A stretch of DNA of 6,349 bases from Clostridiales bacterium (GCA_019418195.1 DYCJ01000097.1:1-6349), one strand, 5' to 3'. Shown: positions 1 through 6,045, counted from the first letter of the stretch. A program made the numbers and translations. The notes: generated by a model from the sequence alone, not told the origin.

Positions 1-950
1 AGAGTATGGAAGGAACGGGCTGGACGTTCTATATTTACCGGCCTACAGAAGTTATAACAGAATCTGTGTGGCTTCTTATAGCAAGAAATATTCCGATCGT
101 TGTCATCTGTATTATCCTGCTGGTGCTTGTCGGCTATGTGTTCTCCAGGCGGATGGTTTCCTGTCTGGAGCGTCTGACGGAGAATATGAACCAGATCCAT
201 CTGGGATTTCGAAAGGTGACGGTTACCAGTAATTCGAATGACGAAGTGGGTGTGCTCATACGCTCGTTCCGTCGGATGATGGATCAGATCAACCACCTGA
301 TCTCAGAGGTATATGAGGGGAAGATCAAGCTTCAGAATAGCGAGATGAAAGCTCTGCAGGCACAGATTAACCCGCATTTCCTCTATAATTCCCTGTCCAT
401 CATCAACTGGAAAGCACTTGAGGCAGGGGAGGATGAAATCAGTAAAGTGACACTGGCGCTGTCGACTTACTACCGTACAAGCCTGAATCGCGGTGAGACG
501 ATGACGACAGTTGAGAACGAGATCAGCAATATAAGAGCTTATCTGAAAATACAGCTGGTCATGCATGACGACAGCTTTGCCGTGAAAGAAGAGATCGATC
601 CGGAAATATCCGGATATGAGATTCCAAAGCTGATCCTTCAGCCTCTTGTGGAAAATGCCATCGATCACGGGCTTGATATGTCGGAGAGTGAGGAGAAATG
701 CTTATATGTCGGAGCAACGCAGGATGGTGATTTCCTTGTGTTCACTGTGAGAGACAACGGCATCGGTATGGAGCAGCAAAAGTCGGATGAGATTCTTACA
801 TATCAGTCGTCGGGTTATGGGGTGAGAAATGTGTGTGAGAGGATACAGGTCCTGTATGGAGAAGCCGGTTCGATGAAAGTGACGAGTGGTCCCGGCAAGG
901 GTACTGAGGTAAAGATAAAAATTCCGAAGAAAGCAGGAAAGAAAGCATAA
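1..950 (+). CDS. YesM-like sensor histidine kinase, 5' end cut by window
   Basis: This is the C-terminal part of a membrane two-component sensor kinase of the YesM/LytS-like His_kinase family. The frame is open to the left edge, so the extracellular sensor domain lies mostly outside the window; whole proteins of this type are usually about 550-600 residues. Counting from the Met codon at base 6: a membrane segment lies at about 23-46, a HAMP-like linker at 47-100, and the phospho-acceptor motif QINPHFLYN with H124 at 120-128. An N-box LQPLVENAIDHG is at 211-222, the G1 box DNGIGM at 250-255, and a G2-type SSGYGVRNV at 268-276. All catalytic landmarks are intact. The family phosphorylates an AraC-type response regulator (YesN), probably encoded just upstream. 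The stop TAA shares its last A with the ATG of the next gene, so the two are co-transcribed and probably translationally coupled. Carbohydrate sensing is inferred from context. Confidence 0.93.
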   Translation, partial: SMEGTGWTFYIYRPTEVITESVWLLIARNIPIVVICIILLVLVGYVFSRRMVSCLERLTENMNQIHLGFRKVTVTSNSNDEVGVLIRSFRRMMDQINHLISEVYEGKIKLQNSEMKALQAQINPHFLYNSLSIINWKALEAGEDEISKVTLALSTYYRTSLNRGETMTTVENEISNIRAYLKIQLVMHDDSFAVKEEIDPEISGYEIPKLILQPLVENAIDHGLDMSESEEKCLYVGATQDGDFLVFTVRDNGIGMEQQKSDEILTYQSSGYGVRNVCERIQVLYGEAGSMKVTSGPGKGTEVKIKIPKKAGKKA

Positions 951-2656
951 TGAAAAGACGCGTATTACAACTGGCAGCACTGATGGCTGCGTTGATACTC
1001 CTTTTTGTCGGCTGTTCCGGCAGCATACCCGGTCAGAGCGGTGTTGACACGGAAAACGTTGAAAGCTCAGATGATTCAGGAACTGCAGATCCTGAATCGG
1101 ATCAGGCGGCATGGGAAGAGGCGGCGCACACACCTCTCGGAAAATATCCGGAGACAGTCGAGTACACTCTTGGCAAGATCTCGGGAGCAAACAATTCCAA
1201 TCTGCCCGCGGGGGATACTTACGAAGACAACGCTTATACGAGATATCTCAAAGAGATCCTGAATATCCAGAATGTAGATATATTTGAACTGGAGGCGGGC
1301 GGCTCTTACGAGGAGGCTCTCGAGATGAGCATCGCAGACCGTTCGATTCCCGATGTGCTTGTGGTAAACGGCAGGGACAATCTGGAGAAACTTGTGAAAG
1401 CCGGGCTTGTGGAAGATCTGACCTCGGTCTATGAAGAATGTACGACGGATGTTATAAAAGAGATGTATGCCAGCTACGGCGAAGACCTGCTCGGCTCTGC
1501 CACATTTGACGGGAAACTTTACGCTTTCCCTAATACAGCTATTGATGACGGACATATGCTCCTCTGGCTGCGGGCTGACTGGATCAGGGAACTGGGACTT
1601 GAGGAGCCCCGGACGATGGATGAGGCTATGCAGATCATCAAAGCTTTTGTGGAAAACGATATTGCAGGAGACGGAAGGACGGTGGGCCTTGCCTGCAGCA
1701 CCGGCCTTATTGCAGGTTCCAGTGAGACTTACGGAGTGGACGGAATATTTACCAAATTTGGATCTGCGCCGGAGAAATGGATTCTTGATGACGAAGGAAA
1801 TGTGGTGTACGGTTCTGTTACTTCCGAGACAAAAGAAGCGCTGCGGTACTTGAATCGGCTGTATCAAGACGGAATACTGGATTCCCGCTTCTTGCTGCGC
1901 AAAACAGATAATATTGATGAATTGCTCATAAACGGATACTGTGGCGCTGCTTTCGGGCGGTGGTGGGCGCCTAATAATCCGCTGAGCTTGTCCTACAGTG
2001 AGGATAAAAGTGCGGAATGGAAGCCGTATCTTTTTGCGGAGGACGTTCAGGATGAACCGCAGACTTTTGAGTCATATGACGAATGGATGTATGTAGTTGT
2101 TCGTAAAGGATATGAGCATCCGGAGATCGTCGGGAAATATGTGAGCGCTATTTTTGATTATTCGAGATATGAGGATGAGCATTATGCATCAGAGGTAAAC
2201 GATTATTTTTCGATTAATGTAGACCCGACCGCAAGACCTATGAATATCAATGTGGATTACATAGACGCCCTGTACCGCTGCGGGGACAATCTGCAGAAAG
2301 CGCTGGAGGGAGAGATAAGCGTGACCGAGCTATCCGGGCTTGAGAAGTCTTATTATAATACCTGCCGTTCTTTCCTGAATGGTAACCTGACGACAGCCAA
2401 CGGCTGGGCAGCATACGCATCGAGAATCCAGGCTGTGGAAGTGCTTGACAGTATCGGCACGAGGAAGAAGCCCGCAATTTCTCTAGGAGCCGCAGATGCA
2501 GATATTCCGCAGAATCTGCAGGATCTGGAATCGACGGCTTTCCTGAAAATCATAGCAGGAGAGGAGCCGGTGGACTATTTTGATACCTTTGTACAGGAGT
2601 GGTATGCTGGCGGAGGAGGAGAACTGACGGAAAATGTGAGAGATTCTTATCAGTAA
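950..2656 (+). CDS. Extracellular solute-binding lipoprotein (family 1, sugar type)
   Basis: This encodes a 568-residue secreted lipoprotein. The N-terminus has a positive start (MKRR), a hydrophobic stretch at 5-20 and a lipobox ending in G21-C22. Cys22 is the expected lipidation site anchoring the protein outside the membrane. The -3 residue of the lipobox is Phe, slightly unusual. A Ser/Asp/Glu-rich linker follows (about 23-60), then a long periplasmic-binding-protein-like body rich in Trp and Tyr. Length and style fit the large sugar/oligosaccharide-binding proteins of the LplA/YtcQ type that accompany YesM/YesN systems. I recognise the family by overall character, not by a single diagnostic motif. 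The start at 950 overlaps the kinase stop, with AGGAAAG (935-941) as ribosome binding site inside the kinase gene. No transporter permeases follow, so they must lie upstream or elsewhere, or the protein serves the kinase as a ligand-presenting partner. The substrate is unknown. Confidence 0.85.
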   Translation: MKRRVLQLAALMAALILLFVGCSGSIPGQSGVDTENVESSDDSGTADPESDQAAWEEAAHTPLGKYPETVEYTLGKISGANNSNLPAGDTYEDNAYTRYLKEILNIQNVDIFELEAGGSYEEALEMSIADRSIPDVLVVNGRDNLEKLVKAGLVEDLTSVYEECTTDVIKEMYASYGEDLLGSATFDGKLYAFPNTAIDDGHMLLWLRADWIRELGLEEPRTMDEAMQIIKAFVENDIAGDGRTVGLACSTGLIAGSSETYGVDGIFTKFGSAPEKWILDDEGNVVYGSVTSETKEALRYLNRLYQDGILDSRFLLRKTDNIDELLINGYCGAAFGRWWAPNNPLSLSYSEDKSAEWKPYLFAEDVQDEPQTFESYDEWMYVVVRKGYEHPEIVGKYVSAIFDYSRYEDEHYASEVNDYFSINVDPTARPMNINVDYIDALYRCGDNLQKALEGEISVTELSGLEKSYYNTCRSFLNGNLTTANGWAAYASRIQAVEVLDSIGTRKKPAISLGAADADIPQNLQDLESTAFLKIIAGEEPVDYFDTFVQEWYAGGGGELTENVRDSYQ

Positions 2657-3435
2657 ATATCCTTCCGGCAGTATTGAAAAAATGCCACGGCAATCCCGGC
2701 AAGTGTTACGGTACATCCGATGGCGGCCAGTACCGGATCGATCCTGACGTCGGTTATGATATCAGCAGCTTCGGCATACCCGAATGGTGTAATGTATTTG
2801 AGCCATTCCGCGTCTTCCGTGATATTGGCGATGATGTTCAGAAAATAAAGGATCGCAGCCATACCGAGCCCGATGCCGATGCCGCTTCTTCTCAGAAATG
2901 CAGAGATGCAGAAGCAGACGGCTCCAATCTCTGCCTGGAGCAGAAAGTAAGCAAGATGCAGCAGGAGAAATTCTTTCATCTGGAGTTCCTCACCTATAGC
3001 GGCAGTGACAATAAGTGCGGTCAGGATACACACTGCATTCAGGATGATGATCTGCAGCAGGATGCGCACCAGTTTTTCGAATACAATGCGTCTGCGGCTG
3101 ACGGGATGTGTGAAAAGATATTCCGCGGTATGGTTTTTCTCCTCGTCGGCAAGCGAGGTTATACCAAGGTATGCGGCGAAGAAGGCTCCTCCGATACCGG
3201 GGATGTTGCCGCATTCCAGACCATAGAAGCCCATCAGTTCCCCGAAGTTCAGCCGGTCCATGCCAAAGGCTTCGGTAAATCCGCCCATAGAAGAAAAAGC
3301 GGTGTTCAATTCATTTACCTGATCTTTCATGTCAGGAAATATGAGCAGGCAGATCGTAAGGAGCAGAGCAATCGCCGCCGTCCAGACTGCCAGGGCGATC
3401 CGGTTTCTTTTCATTTCAAAATTGAGTAGTGTCAT
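2650..3435 (-). CDS. ABC-2 type transporter permease
   Basis: This is a 261-residue integral membrane protein, second gene of the minus-strand ABC operon. Hydrophobic segments at about 13-33, 78-95, 121-147, 155-180, 184-205 and 233-254 suggest six transmembrane helices. That is the normal topology of ABC-2 (exporter-type) permeases, which work as a dimer with two ATPase subunits. The segment LADEEKNHTAEYLFTHPVSR (95-114), between helices 2 and 3, resembles the conserved cytosolic coupling region of this family. The start ATG is preceded by a very G-rich Shine-Dalgarno stretch (minus strand AGGGGGGAAGGA, 3449-3438). Only 15 bp separate it from the ATPase stop, so the two are one operon. The gene ends inside the last codons of the convergent lipoprotein gene. 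The cargo cannot be read from sequence; peptides, lipids or drugs are possible. Confidence 0.88.
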   Translation of the reverse strand: MTLLNFEMKRNRIALAVWTAAIALLLTICLLIFPDMKDQVNELNTAFSSMGGFTEAFGMDRLNFGELMGFYGLECGNIPGIGGAFFAAYLGITSLADEEKNHTAEYLFTHPVSRRRIVFEKLVRILLQIIILNAVCILTALIVTAAIGEELQMKEFLLLHLAYFLLQAEIGAVCFCISAFLRRSGIGIGLGMAAILYFLNIIANITEDAEWLKYITPFGYAEAADIITDVRIDPVLAAIGCTVTLAGIAVAFFQYCRKDIY

Positions 3436-3450
3436 GATCCTTCCCCCCCT
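3436..3450 (-). promoter_or_regulatory. G-rich ribosome binding site of the permease gene
   Basis: The 15-bp gap between the ATPase stop and the permease start is almost entirely Shine-Dalgarno-like on the minus strand (AGGGGGGAAGGATC before ATG). It fixes the permease start and shows tight operon packing. Confidence 0.7.
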
Positions 3451-4386
3451 CTATTCATAAAAGTGCATAAAGATTTCATTCAGATCCGGTTCTGTGATTG
3501 TAATGTCCGTAAGACTTATCTGTGTGAGAAAATGTATCAATTCTTTCATATCACCCTGGTAGAGAAAAGAAACAGTGTTCCCCTCACCTTTCAGATCGCG
3601 TATTCCTTTTAAGTTATACTTTTCCGGTTCGCTGTTTTGATGCCCGTCTGTCTGTCCAACAGGCCCTCTGAGCAGGCGGAGCAGTGATGCGCAGTCTTCC
3701 GCAAGGGTTAATGTGATTCGTCTGGCGTTCGTCCTGGCAAGTTCTGAAATATCACCGCAGGCGATCATTTTTCCCTCGCGGATGACCGCGGCACGGCTGC
3801 AGTACTTTTGCACTTCCGATAAAATATGGGAAGAGAAGAAAATAGTTGCCCCTTTGGCCTGGCGTTCTTTGAGAATCTCGAAAAATTCTTTCTGGATCAG
3901 AGGATCGAGCCCGCTTGTAGGTTCATCAAATATATAGAGCTTCGGGCAGTGCTGAAGTGCACATACAATGGAAACTTTTTTTCGGTTGCCCAGGGAGAGC
4001 TCGTCGGTCTTCTGTCCGGGGTCAAGCTGGAGCCTTTCACAGAGTCTGCGGCTTTCCTCCCGGCAGTCCTGCCTGCGTAATTTTGCAGAAAGGTTAAGGA
4101 TTTCCGACACGGTCACACTGGAATAAAACATAGCTTCCGATGGAATATATCCAATATTTCTAAGTGTTTCCTGCCTGTTCTTCAGCACGTCCATATTCAT
4201 AATAGACGCGCTTCCGGAAGTAGGACGCATCAGTCCGAGCAGCGTGCGGATTGTCGTGCTTTTCCCTGCACCGTTGGGACCGATGAAGCCGTAGAATTCC
4301 CCCTCTTTGACAGCCAGATTCAGATCGATAATTCCTCTTTTTTTCCCATATGATTTAGTGAGATGATCTGTAGTGATAATATCCAT
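3451..4386 (-). CDS. ABC transporter ATP-binding protein (ABC-2 exporter)
   Basis: This 311-residue cytosolic ATPase energises the neighbouring ABC-2 permease. Visible motifs are Walker A GPNGAGKST (36-44), signature LSLGNRKKVSI (130-140), Walker B with D-loop LYIFDEPTSGLD (150-161) and switch His187 (SSHIL). The usual Q-loop Gln is replaced by Ser83 in IGYIPSEAMFY, and the signature reads LSLGN rather than LSGGQ. Such variants occur in a subset of Firmicute exporters, so the protein is probably still active. The C-terminal 90 residues (about 220-311) are the family's extra domain, with a polar insert at 240-270. The start is supported by GGAAAGG (minus strand, 4401-4395), 8 nt before ATG. 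It leads a two-gene operon with the permease. Transcription may begin at the promoter near 4639-4666, which would place a highly structured element in its leader. Confidence 0.92.
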   Translation of the reverse strand: MDIITTDHLTKSYGKKRGIIDLNLAVKEGEFYGFIGPNGAGKSTTIRTLLGLMRPTSGSASIMNMDVLKNRQETLRNIGYIPSEAMFYSSVTVSEILNLSAKLRRQDCREESRRLCERLQLDPGQKTDELSLGNRKKVSIVCALQHCPKLYIFDEPTSGLDPLIQKEFFEILKERQAKGATIFFSSHILSEVQKYCSRAAVIREGKMIACGDISELARTNARRITLTLAEDCASLLRLLRGPVGQTDGHQNSEPEKYNLKGIRDLKGEGNTVSFLYQGDMKELIHFLTQISLTDITITEPDLNEIFMHFYE

Positions 4387-4437
4387 ATCAGCAGCCTTTC
4401 CGCATTATCATGAAGATAGTGCATTGTATTGCTTGAT

Positions 4438-4459
4438 GTTGGGGGCAAAAGCCCCCAAC
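4438..4459 (-). repeat. 9-bp GC-rich hairpin with 4-nt loop (terminator-like, no U-tract)
   Basis: The two 9-bp arms (GTTGGGGGC and GCCCCCAAC) are perfectly complementary around a 4-nt loop (AAAA on plus, TTTT on minus). The stem is as strong as a Rho-independent terminator, but neither strand has a T-run after it. Read on the minus strand it lies directly after the four-arm element 4461-4630 and 52 bp before the ABC ATPase start, so it could end or attenuate a transcript that starts near 4631. It may equally be an end of the repeat unit. Confidence 0.6.
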
Positions 4460-4460
4460 T

Positions 4461-4630
4461 ATGATGCCTACGGATTGTTCCGTGCTGCGCACTCCCACAA
4501 TCCTGCCCAATATTCGCATATCGTGGGATATATATCCCACTTTTATGCTCATATCGGGGCGGGTCCCAAGGTCCTTCACCCACCTATGAGCAAGCTCATG
4601 TGGGTTTAGACCTTTTGACCCTGGCATCAT
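4461..4630 (-). repeat. Four-way-junction palindromic element (structured RNA or MITE-like repeat)
   Basis: About 170 bp fold almost completely. The closing stem is ATGATGCC (4461-4468) with GGCATCAT (4623-4630). Arm A pairs 4472-4478 with 4497-4503 and, inside it, 4482-4485 with 4489-4492. Arm B pairs 4505-4508/4557-4560, 4510-4513/4551-4554 and 4516-4520/4544-4548, and is capped by the perfect 18-bp palindrome GTGGGATATATATCCCAC (4523-4540). Arm C pairs 4561-4565/4617-4621, 4568-4573/4609-4614, 4578-4583/4600-4605 and 4586-4590/4595-4599. This gives about 61 base pairs, with linkers of 0-3 nt at the junction. All pairs are Watson-Crick, so the fold does not itself show which strand is used. 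The minus strand is preferred because a promoter abuts it. I do not recognise a named RNA family. The sequence resembles, from memory, an intergenic repeat common in Lachnospiraceae genomes; this is unverified. Confidence 0.7.
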
Positions 4631-4638
4631 TACTTATT

Positions 4639-4666
4639 ATTATATCTCGTTGACCGTTTTTGAGAA
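4639..4666 (-). promoter_or_regulatory. Sigma-A promoter reading into the four-arm element and ABC operon
   Basis: On the minus strand a perfect -10 TATAAT (4644-4639) lies 16 bp after TTCTCA (4666-4661), a 4/6 match to the -35 consensus. The expected start point, about 7 nt past the -10, falls near 4630-4632. That is exactly the first base of the element's closing stem. The ABC exporter genes are next downstream. A second, weaker -10 (minus-strand TACAAT, 4428-4423) without a good -35 lies closer to the ATPase gene and could serve it separately. Confidence 0.5.
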
Positions 4667-4680
4667 GACTGTTTTATATG
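4650..4680 (+). promoter_or_regulatory. Possible promoter of the histidine phosphatase gene
   Basis: On the plus strand TTGACC (4650-4655, 5/6 of the -35 consensus) is followed by AT-rich TTTATATG (4673-4680). The spacing to TATATG is 19 bp, longer than ideal. An alternative -10 TAAAAT (4720-4725) has no clear -35. The site lies back to back with the minus-strand promoter at 4639-4666, so the two would compete. Confidence 0.3.
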
Positions 4681-4765
4681 GATTTTCGCGATAGTGTTTC
4701 TTCGATGGAGGTCTCGTGTTAAAATAGGGAGAAAATACATTTGGAAAAAAGAGAAAGGAGCCGAT

Positions 4766-5314
4766 ATGGGATATTTTTATTTTACACGGCACGGACAGAC
4801 GGTATGGAATGTAGAGAATAAGATATGCGGAGTTGCTGACATTGAACTGACAGAACGGGGGCATCAACAGGCGGAGGAACTTGCCGAGCGAATTGTGCGG
4901 GAGGGCATCCATATTGACGAAATCATCTGTTCTCCGCTGATGCGTGCGGCGGACACTGCACAGCATATTGCTGAAATAACGGGAATTCCCATGCGTGTCG
5001 AGTTGAGGCTGAAAGAGCAGAACTTTGGGAAATATGAGTCTACACCGCGCAACGGAGAAGAGTTTCAGCGGGCCAAGACTTATTTTGTAAACAGCTACGA
5101 GGGCGGGGAATCCATGATCCGCTTCTGCCAGAGAATCTACAACCTGTTAGATGACATCAGGCAGGAAGCGGATGGAAAAGTCTATCTTATGGTCGCCCAT
5201 AATGGAGTTGCCAGAGCAGTCCAGTCCTATTTCACGGATATGACAAATGAAGAATTCGCCCGGTTCGGGATTAAAAACTGTGAACTGAAAAAATATGAAT
5301 TTGAATATCAGTAA
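4766..5314 (+). CDS. Histidine phosphatase family protein (phosphoglycerate mutase-like)
   Basis: This 182-residue cytosolic enzyme belongs to the histidine phosphatase superfamily (branch 1, the CobC/GpmB/PhoE-like group). It transfers phosphate from a small ester to an active-site His. The catalytic RHGQT is at 8-12 (R8, nucleophile H9). SPLMRA at 56-61 holds the second Arg (R60), E84 in LKEQNFGKYE is the likely acid/base, and AHNG at 144-147 holds the second His (H145). All catalytic positions are present and the length is normal for a small phosphatase. The start at 4766 is chosen because AAAGGAG (4754-4760) sits 5 nt upstream and the RHG motif then lies at the usual distance from the N-terminus. 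An upstream in-frame ATG at 4694 lacks a ribosome binding site. The gene stands alone between the ABC operon and transposon-derived DNA. The substrate cannot be told from sequence. Confidence 0.93.
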   Translation: MGYFYFTRHGQTVWNVENKICGVADIELTERGHQQAEELAERIVREGIHIDEIICSPLMRAADTAQHIAEITGIPMRVELRLKEQNFGKYESTPRNGEEFQRAKTYFVNSYEGGESMIRFCQRIYNLLDDIRQEADGKVYLMVAHNGVARAVQSYFTDMTNEEFARFGIKNCELKKYEFEYQ

Positions 5315-5318
5315 ATTA

Positions 5319-5347
5319 TGACCTCTCAACAGAGGTTACAGTGTTTT
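5319..5347 (+). terminator. Weak terminator-like hairpin after the phosphatase gene
   Basis: ACCTCT (5321-5326) pairs with AGAGGT (5331-5336) around a CAAC loop, extendable by a G-U and an A-T pair. A TTTT run follows at 5344-5347, about 7 nt after the stem. It starts 4 bp past the phosphatase stop, the expected place, but the stem is short and the T-run is displaced. Confidence 0.4.
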
Positions 5348-5442
5348 AATAAAATCTTCCAAAAGCCTTGAAAACAAAGGATTTATCGCAATGTGTTCGC
5401 CTTATCTCTTTATACGGTTACACACAAGTTTACTCTTTCCCT

Positions 5443-5473
5443 CCTTGCTCATAAGGGCAAATGCAAGGGCAAG
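5443..5473. repeat. Short direct and inverted repeats in the tnpV leader
   Basis: AAGGGCAA occurs twice (5453-5460 and 5465-5472) with a 12-bp period. CCTTGC (5443-5448) and GCAAGG (5463-5468) form an inverted pair across the same region. The rest of the gap 5348-5558 is AT-rich and I see no gene in it. The repeats may be remains of a protein-binding or transposon-end region; no function is evident. Confidence 0.4.
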
Positions 5474-5558
5474 AAAATCTCATAACAAAATATAACAGAG
5501 TGTGGCAATCGGAGAGCTGTGATGTATGTGCGAATATATTATAACGGAGGATTTTTCA

Positions 5559-5936
5559 ATGGACAAGTACATTTACGATGATAAAAATGGTCTGTGGTAT
5601 GAACTGCAAGGAGATTATTATATCCCATGTCTTATCTTACCAGCCGAAAAAGAACAGCCTATTGGTTTGTGGGGACAGCGGCACTTGCGGTATCTGAAAG
5701 AATACCGCCGAGCCACCTACATAACCTTGTTCACAAGCGGCAGGCTGAACAATTACCTTGCTGACATCGACAGGCAGGCGCAGGAGCGCATGGAAAGGCT
5801 CACAGAGCAGATGAAACGGGCGCAGGGTATTACGGAGCAGTTAAAGGCGGAAAACGCTTTGGAATGGACACAGAGAATGAATAACATACGGGCGTGTGCA
5901 AAGGAGATTGTGGAAAAAGAAATCATCTTTGCATAA
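5559..5936 (+). CDS. tnpV: TnpV-family transposon-encoded protein
   Basis: This encodes a 125-residue protein recognised as the TnpV family, named from the clostridial Tn4451/Tn4453 transposons and common in integrative elements of Firmicutes. Its molecular role is not established. The N-terminal half contains the typical pattern of aromatic residues and GLWGQRHLRYLKEYR at about 46-60, the family's most recognisable stretch. From about 70 to the end it is charged and helical, probably a coiled coil (repeats such as DIDRQAQERMERLTEQMK). The start at 5559 follows ACGGAGG (5544-5550) by 8 nt. An in-frame ATG at 5526 lies upstream of that site and is less likely. The gene appears intact. No recombinase is visible beside it, so it marks transposon-derived DNA but is not itself evidence of an active element. 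Confidence 0.85.
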   Translation: MDKYIYDDKNGLWYELQGDYYIPCLILPAEKEQPIGLWGQRHLRYLKEYRRATYITLFTSGRLNNYLADIDRQAQERMERLTEQMKRAQGITEQLKAENALEWTQRMNNIRACAKEIVEKEIIFA

Positions 5937-5940
5937 GAAG

Positions 5941-5972
5941 ACAGCGGTAGGACTTAGTTTTCCTACCGCTGT
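5941..5972. terminator. 12-bp perfect hairpin between tnpV and arsR-type gene
   Basis: ACAGCGGTAGGA (5941-5952) is perfectly complementary to TCCTACCGCTGT (5961-5972) around an 8-nt loop. It begins 4 bp after the tnpV stop, the place for a terminator that would insulate the next promoter. The T-run expected after the stem is lost (ATCACTTAAA follows on the plus strand), so it is either a degenerate intrinsic terminator or an mRNA-protecting 3' hairpin. Confidence 0.55.
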
Positions 5973-5992
5973 ATCACTTAAATCAAAAAATA

Positions 5993-6045
5993 TATTGACA
6001 TTTTTCTATGTGTTGCATATAATAACACATAGACATTTATCTATG
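5993..6045. promoter_or_regulatory. ArsR-type operator: direct and inverted repeats over the promoter
   Basis: Two 18-bp units, 5993-6010 and 6028-6045, match at 15 of 18 positions and share GACATTT then TCTATG; they are 35 bp apart. The second unit is itself an inverted repeat (CATAGA and TCTATG, 6-bp spacer). The first unit overlaps the -35 hexamer. Between them, CTATGTGTT (6006-6014) and AACACATAG (6024-6032) form a 9-bp inverted repeat flanking the -10. The second unit runs into the ribosome binding site. Binding by the downstream regulator is inferred from position and symmetry. Confidence 0.65.
5995..6023 (+). promoter_or_regulatory. Consensus sigma-A promoter of the ArsR-family gene
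   Basis: TTGACA (5995-6000) and TATAAT (6018-6023) are both perfect consensus hexamers with an ideal 17-bp spacer. Such a strong promoter is typical of genes kept off by a repressor, here most likely the ArsR-family protein encoded immediately downstream. Confidence 0.88.

Noticed and set aside
1076..1867. Minus-strand open frame of 263 codons
   Set aside because: It is entirely antisense to the solute-binding lipoprotein gene, with no ribosome binding site or recognisable fold.
2599..3429. Long plus-strand open frame of 276 codons
   Set aside because: It lies antisense to the permease gene, which has a ribosome binding site, transmembrane pattern and operon partner. The plus-strand translation is a composition-biased shadow with no recognisable domain.
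4388..4630. Small minus-strand protein of 80 residues over the intergenic element
   Set aside because: The whole frame coincides with the palindromic element, starts inside its closing stem and lacks a Shine-Dalgarno sequence. It is better explained as a structured nucleic-acid element.
4461..4630. tRNA-like or known riboswitch interpretation of the cloverleaf
   Set aside because: The element is about 170 nt, with arms much longer than those of a tRNA, and I see no conserved core of a riboswitch class that I can identify.
4694..4765. Upstream in-frame ATG extending the phosphatase by 24 residues
   Set aside because: It has no ribosome binding site, and the added basic peptide would precede a domain that normally starts within a few residues of the RHG motif. 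The ATG at 4766 has AAAGGAG correctly spaced.
5443..5473. Possible start of a CRISPR-like repeat array
   Set aside because: There are only two 8-bp copies with a 4-bp spacer, far too short for CRISPR, and no array or cas gene is present.
5526..5558. Upstream in-frame ATG extending tnpV by 11 codons
   Set aside because: The clear ACGGAGG site lies downstream of it and points to the ATG at 5559.
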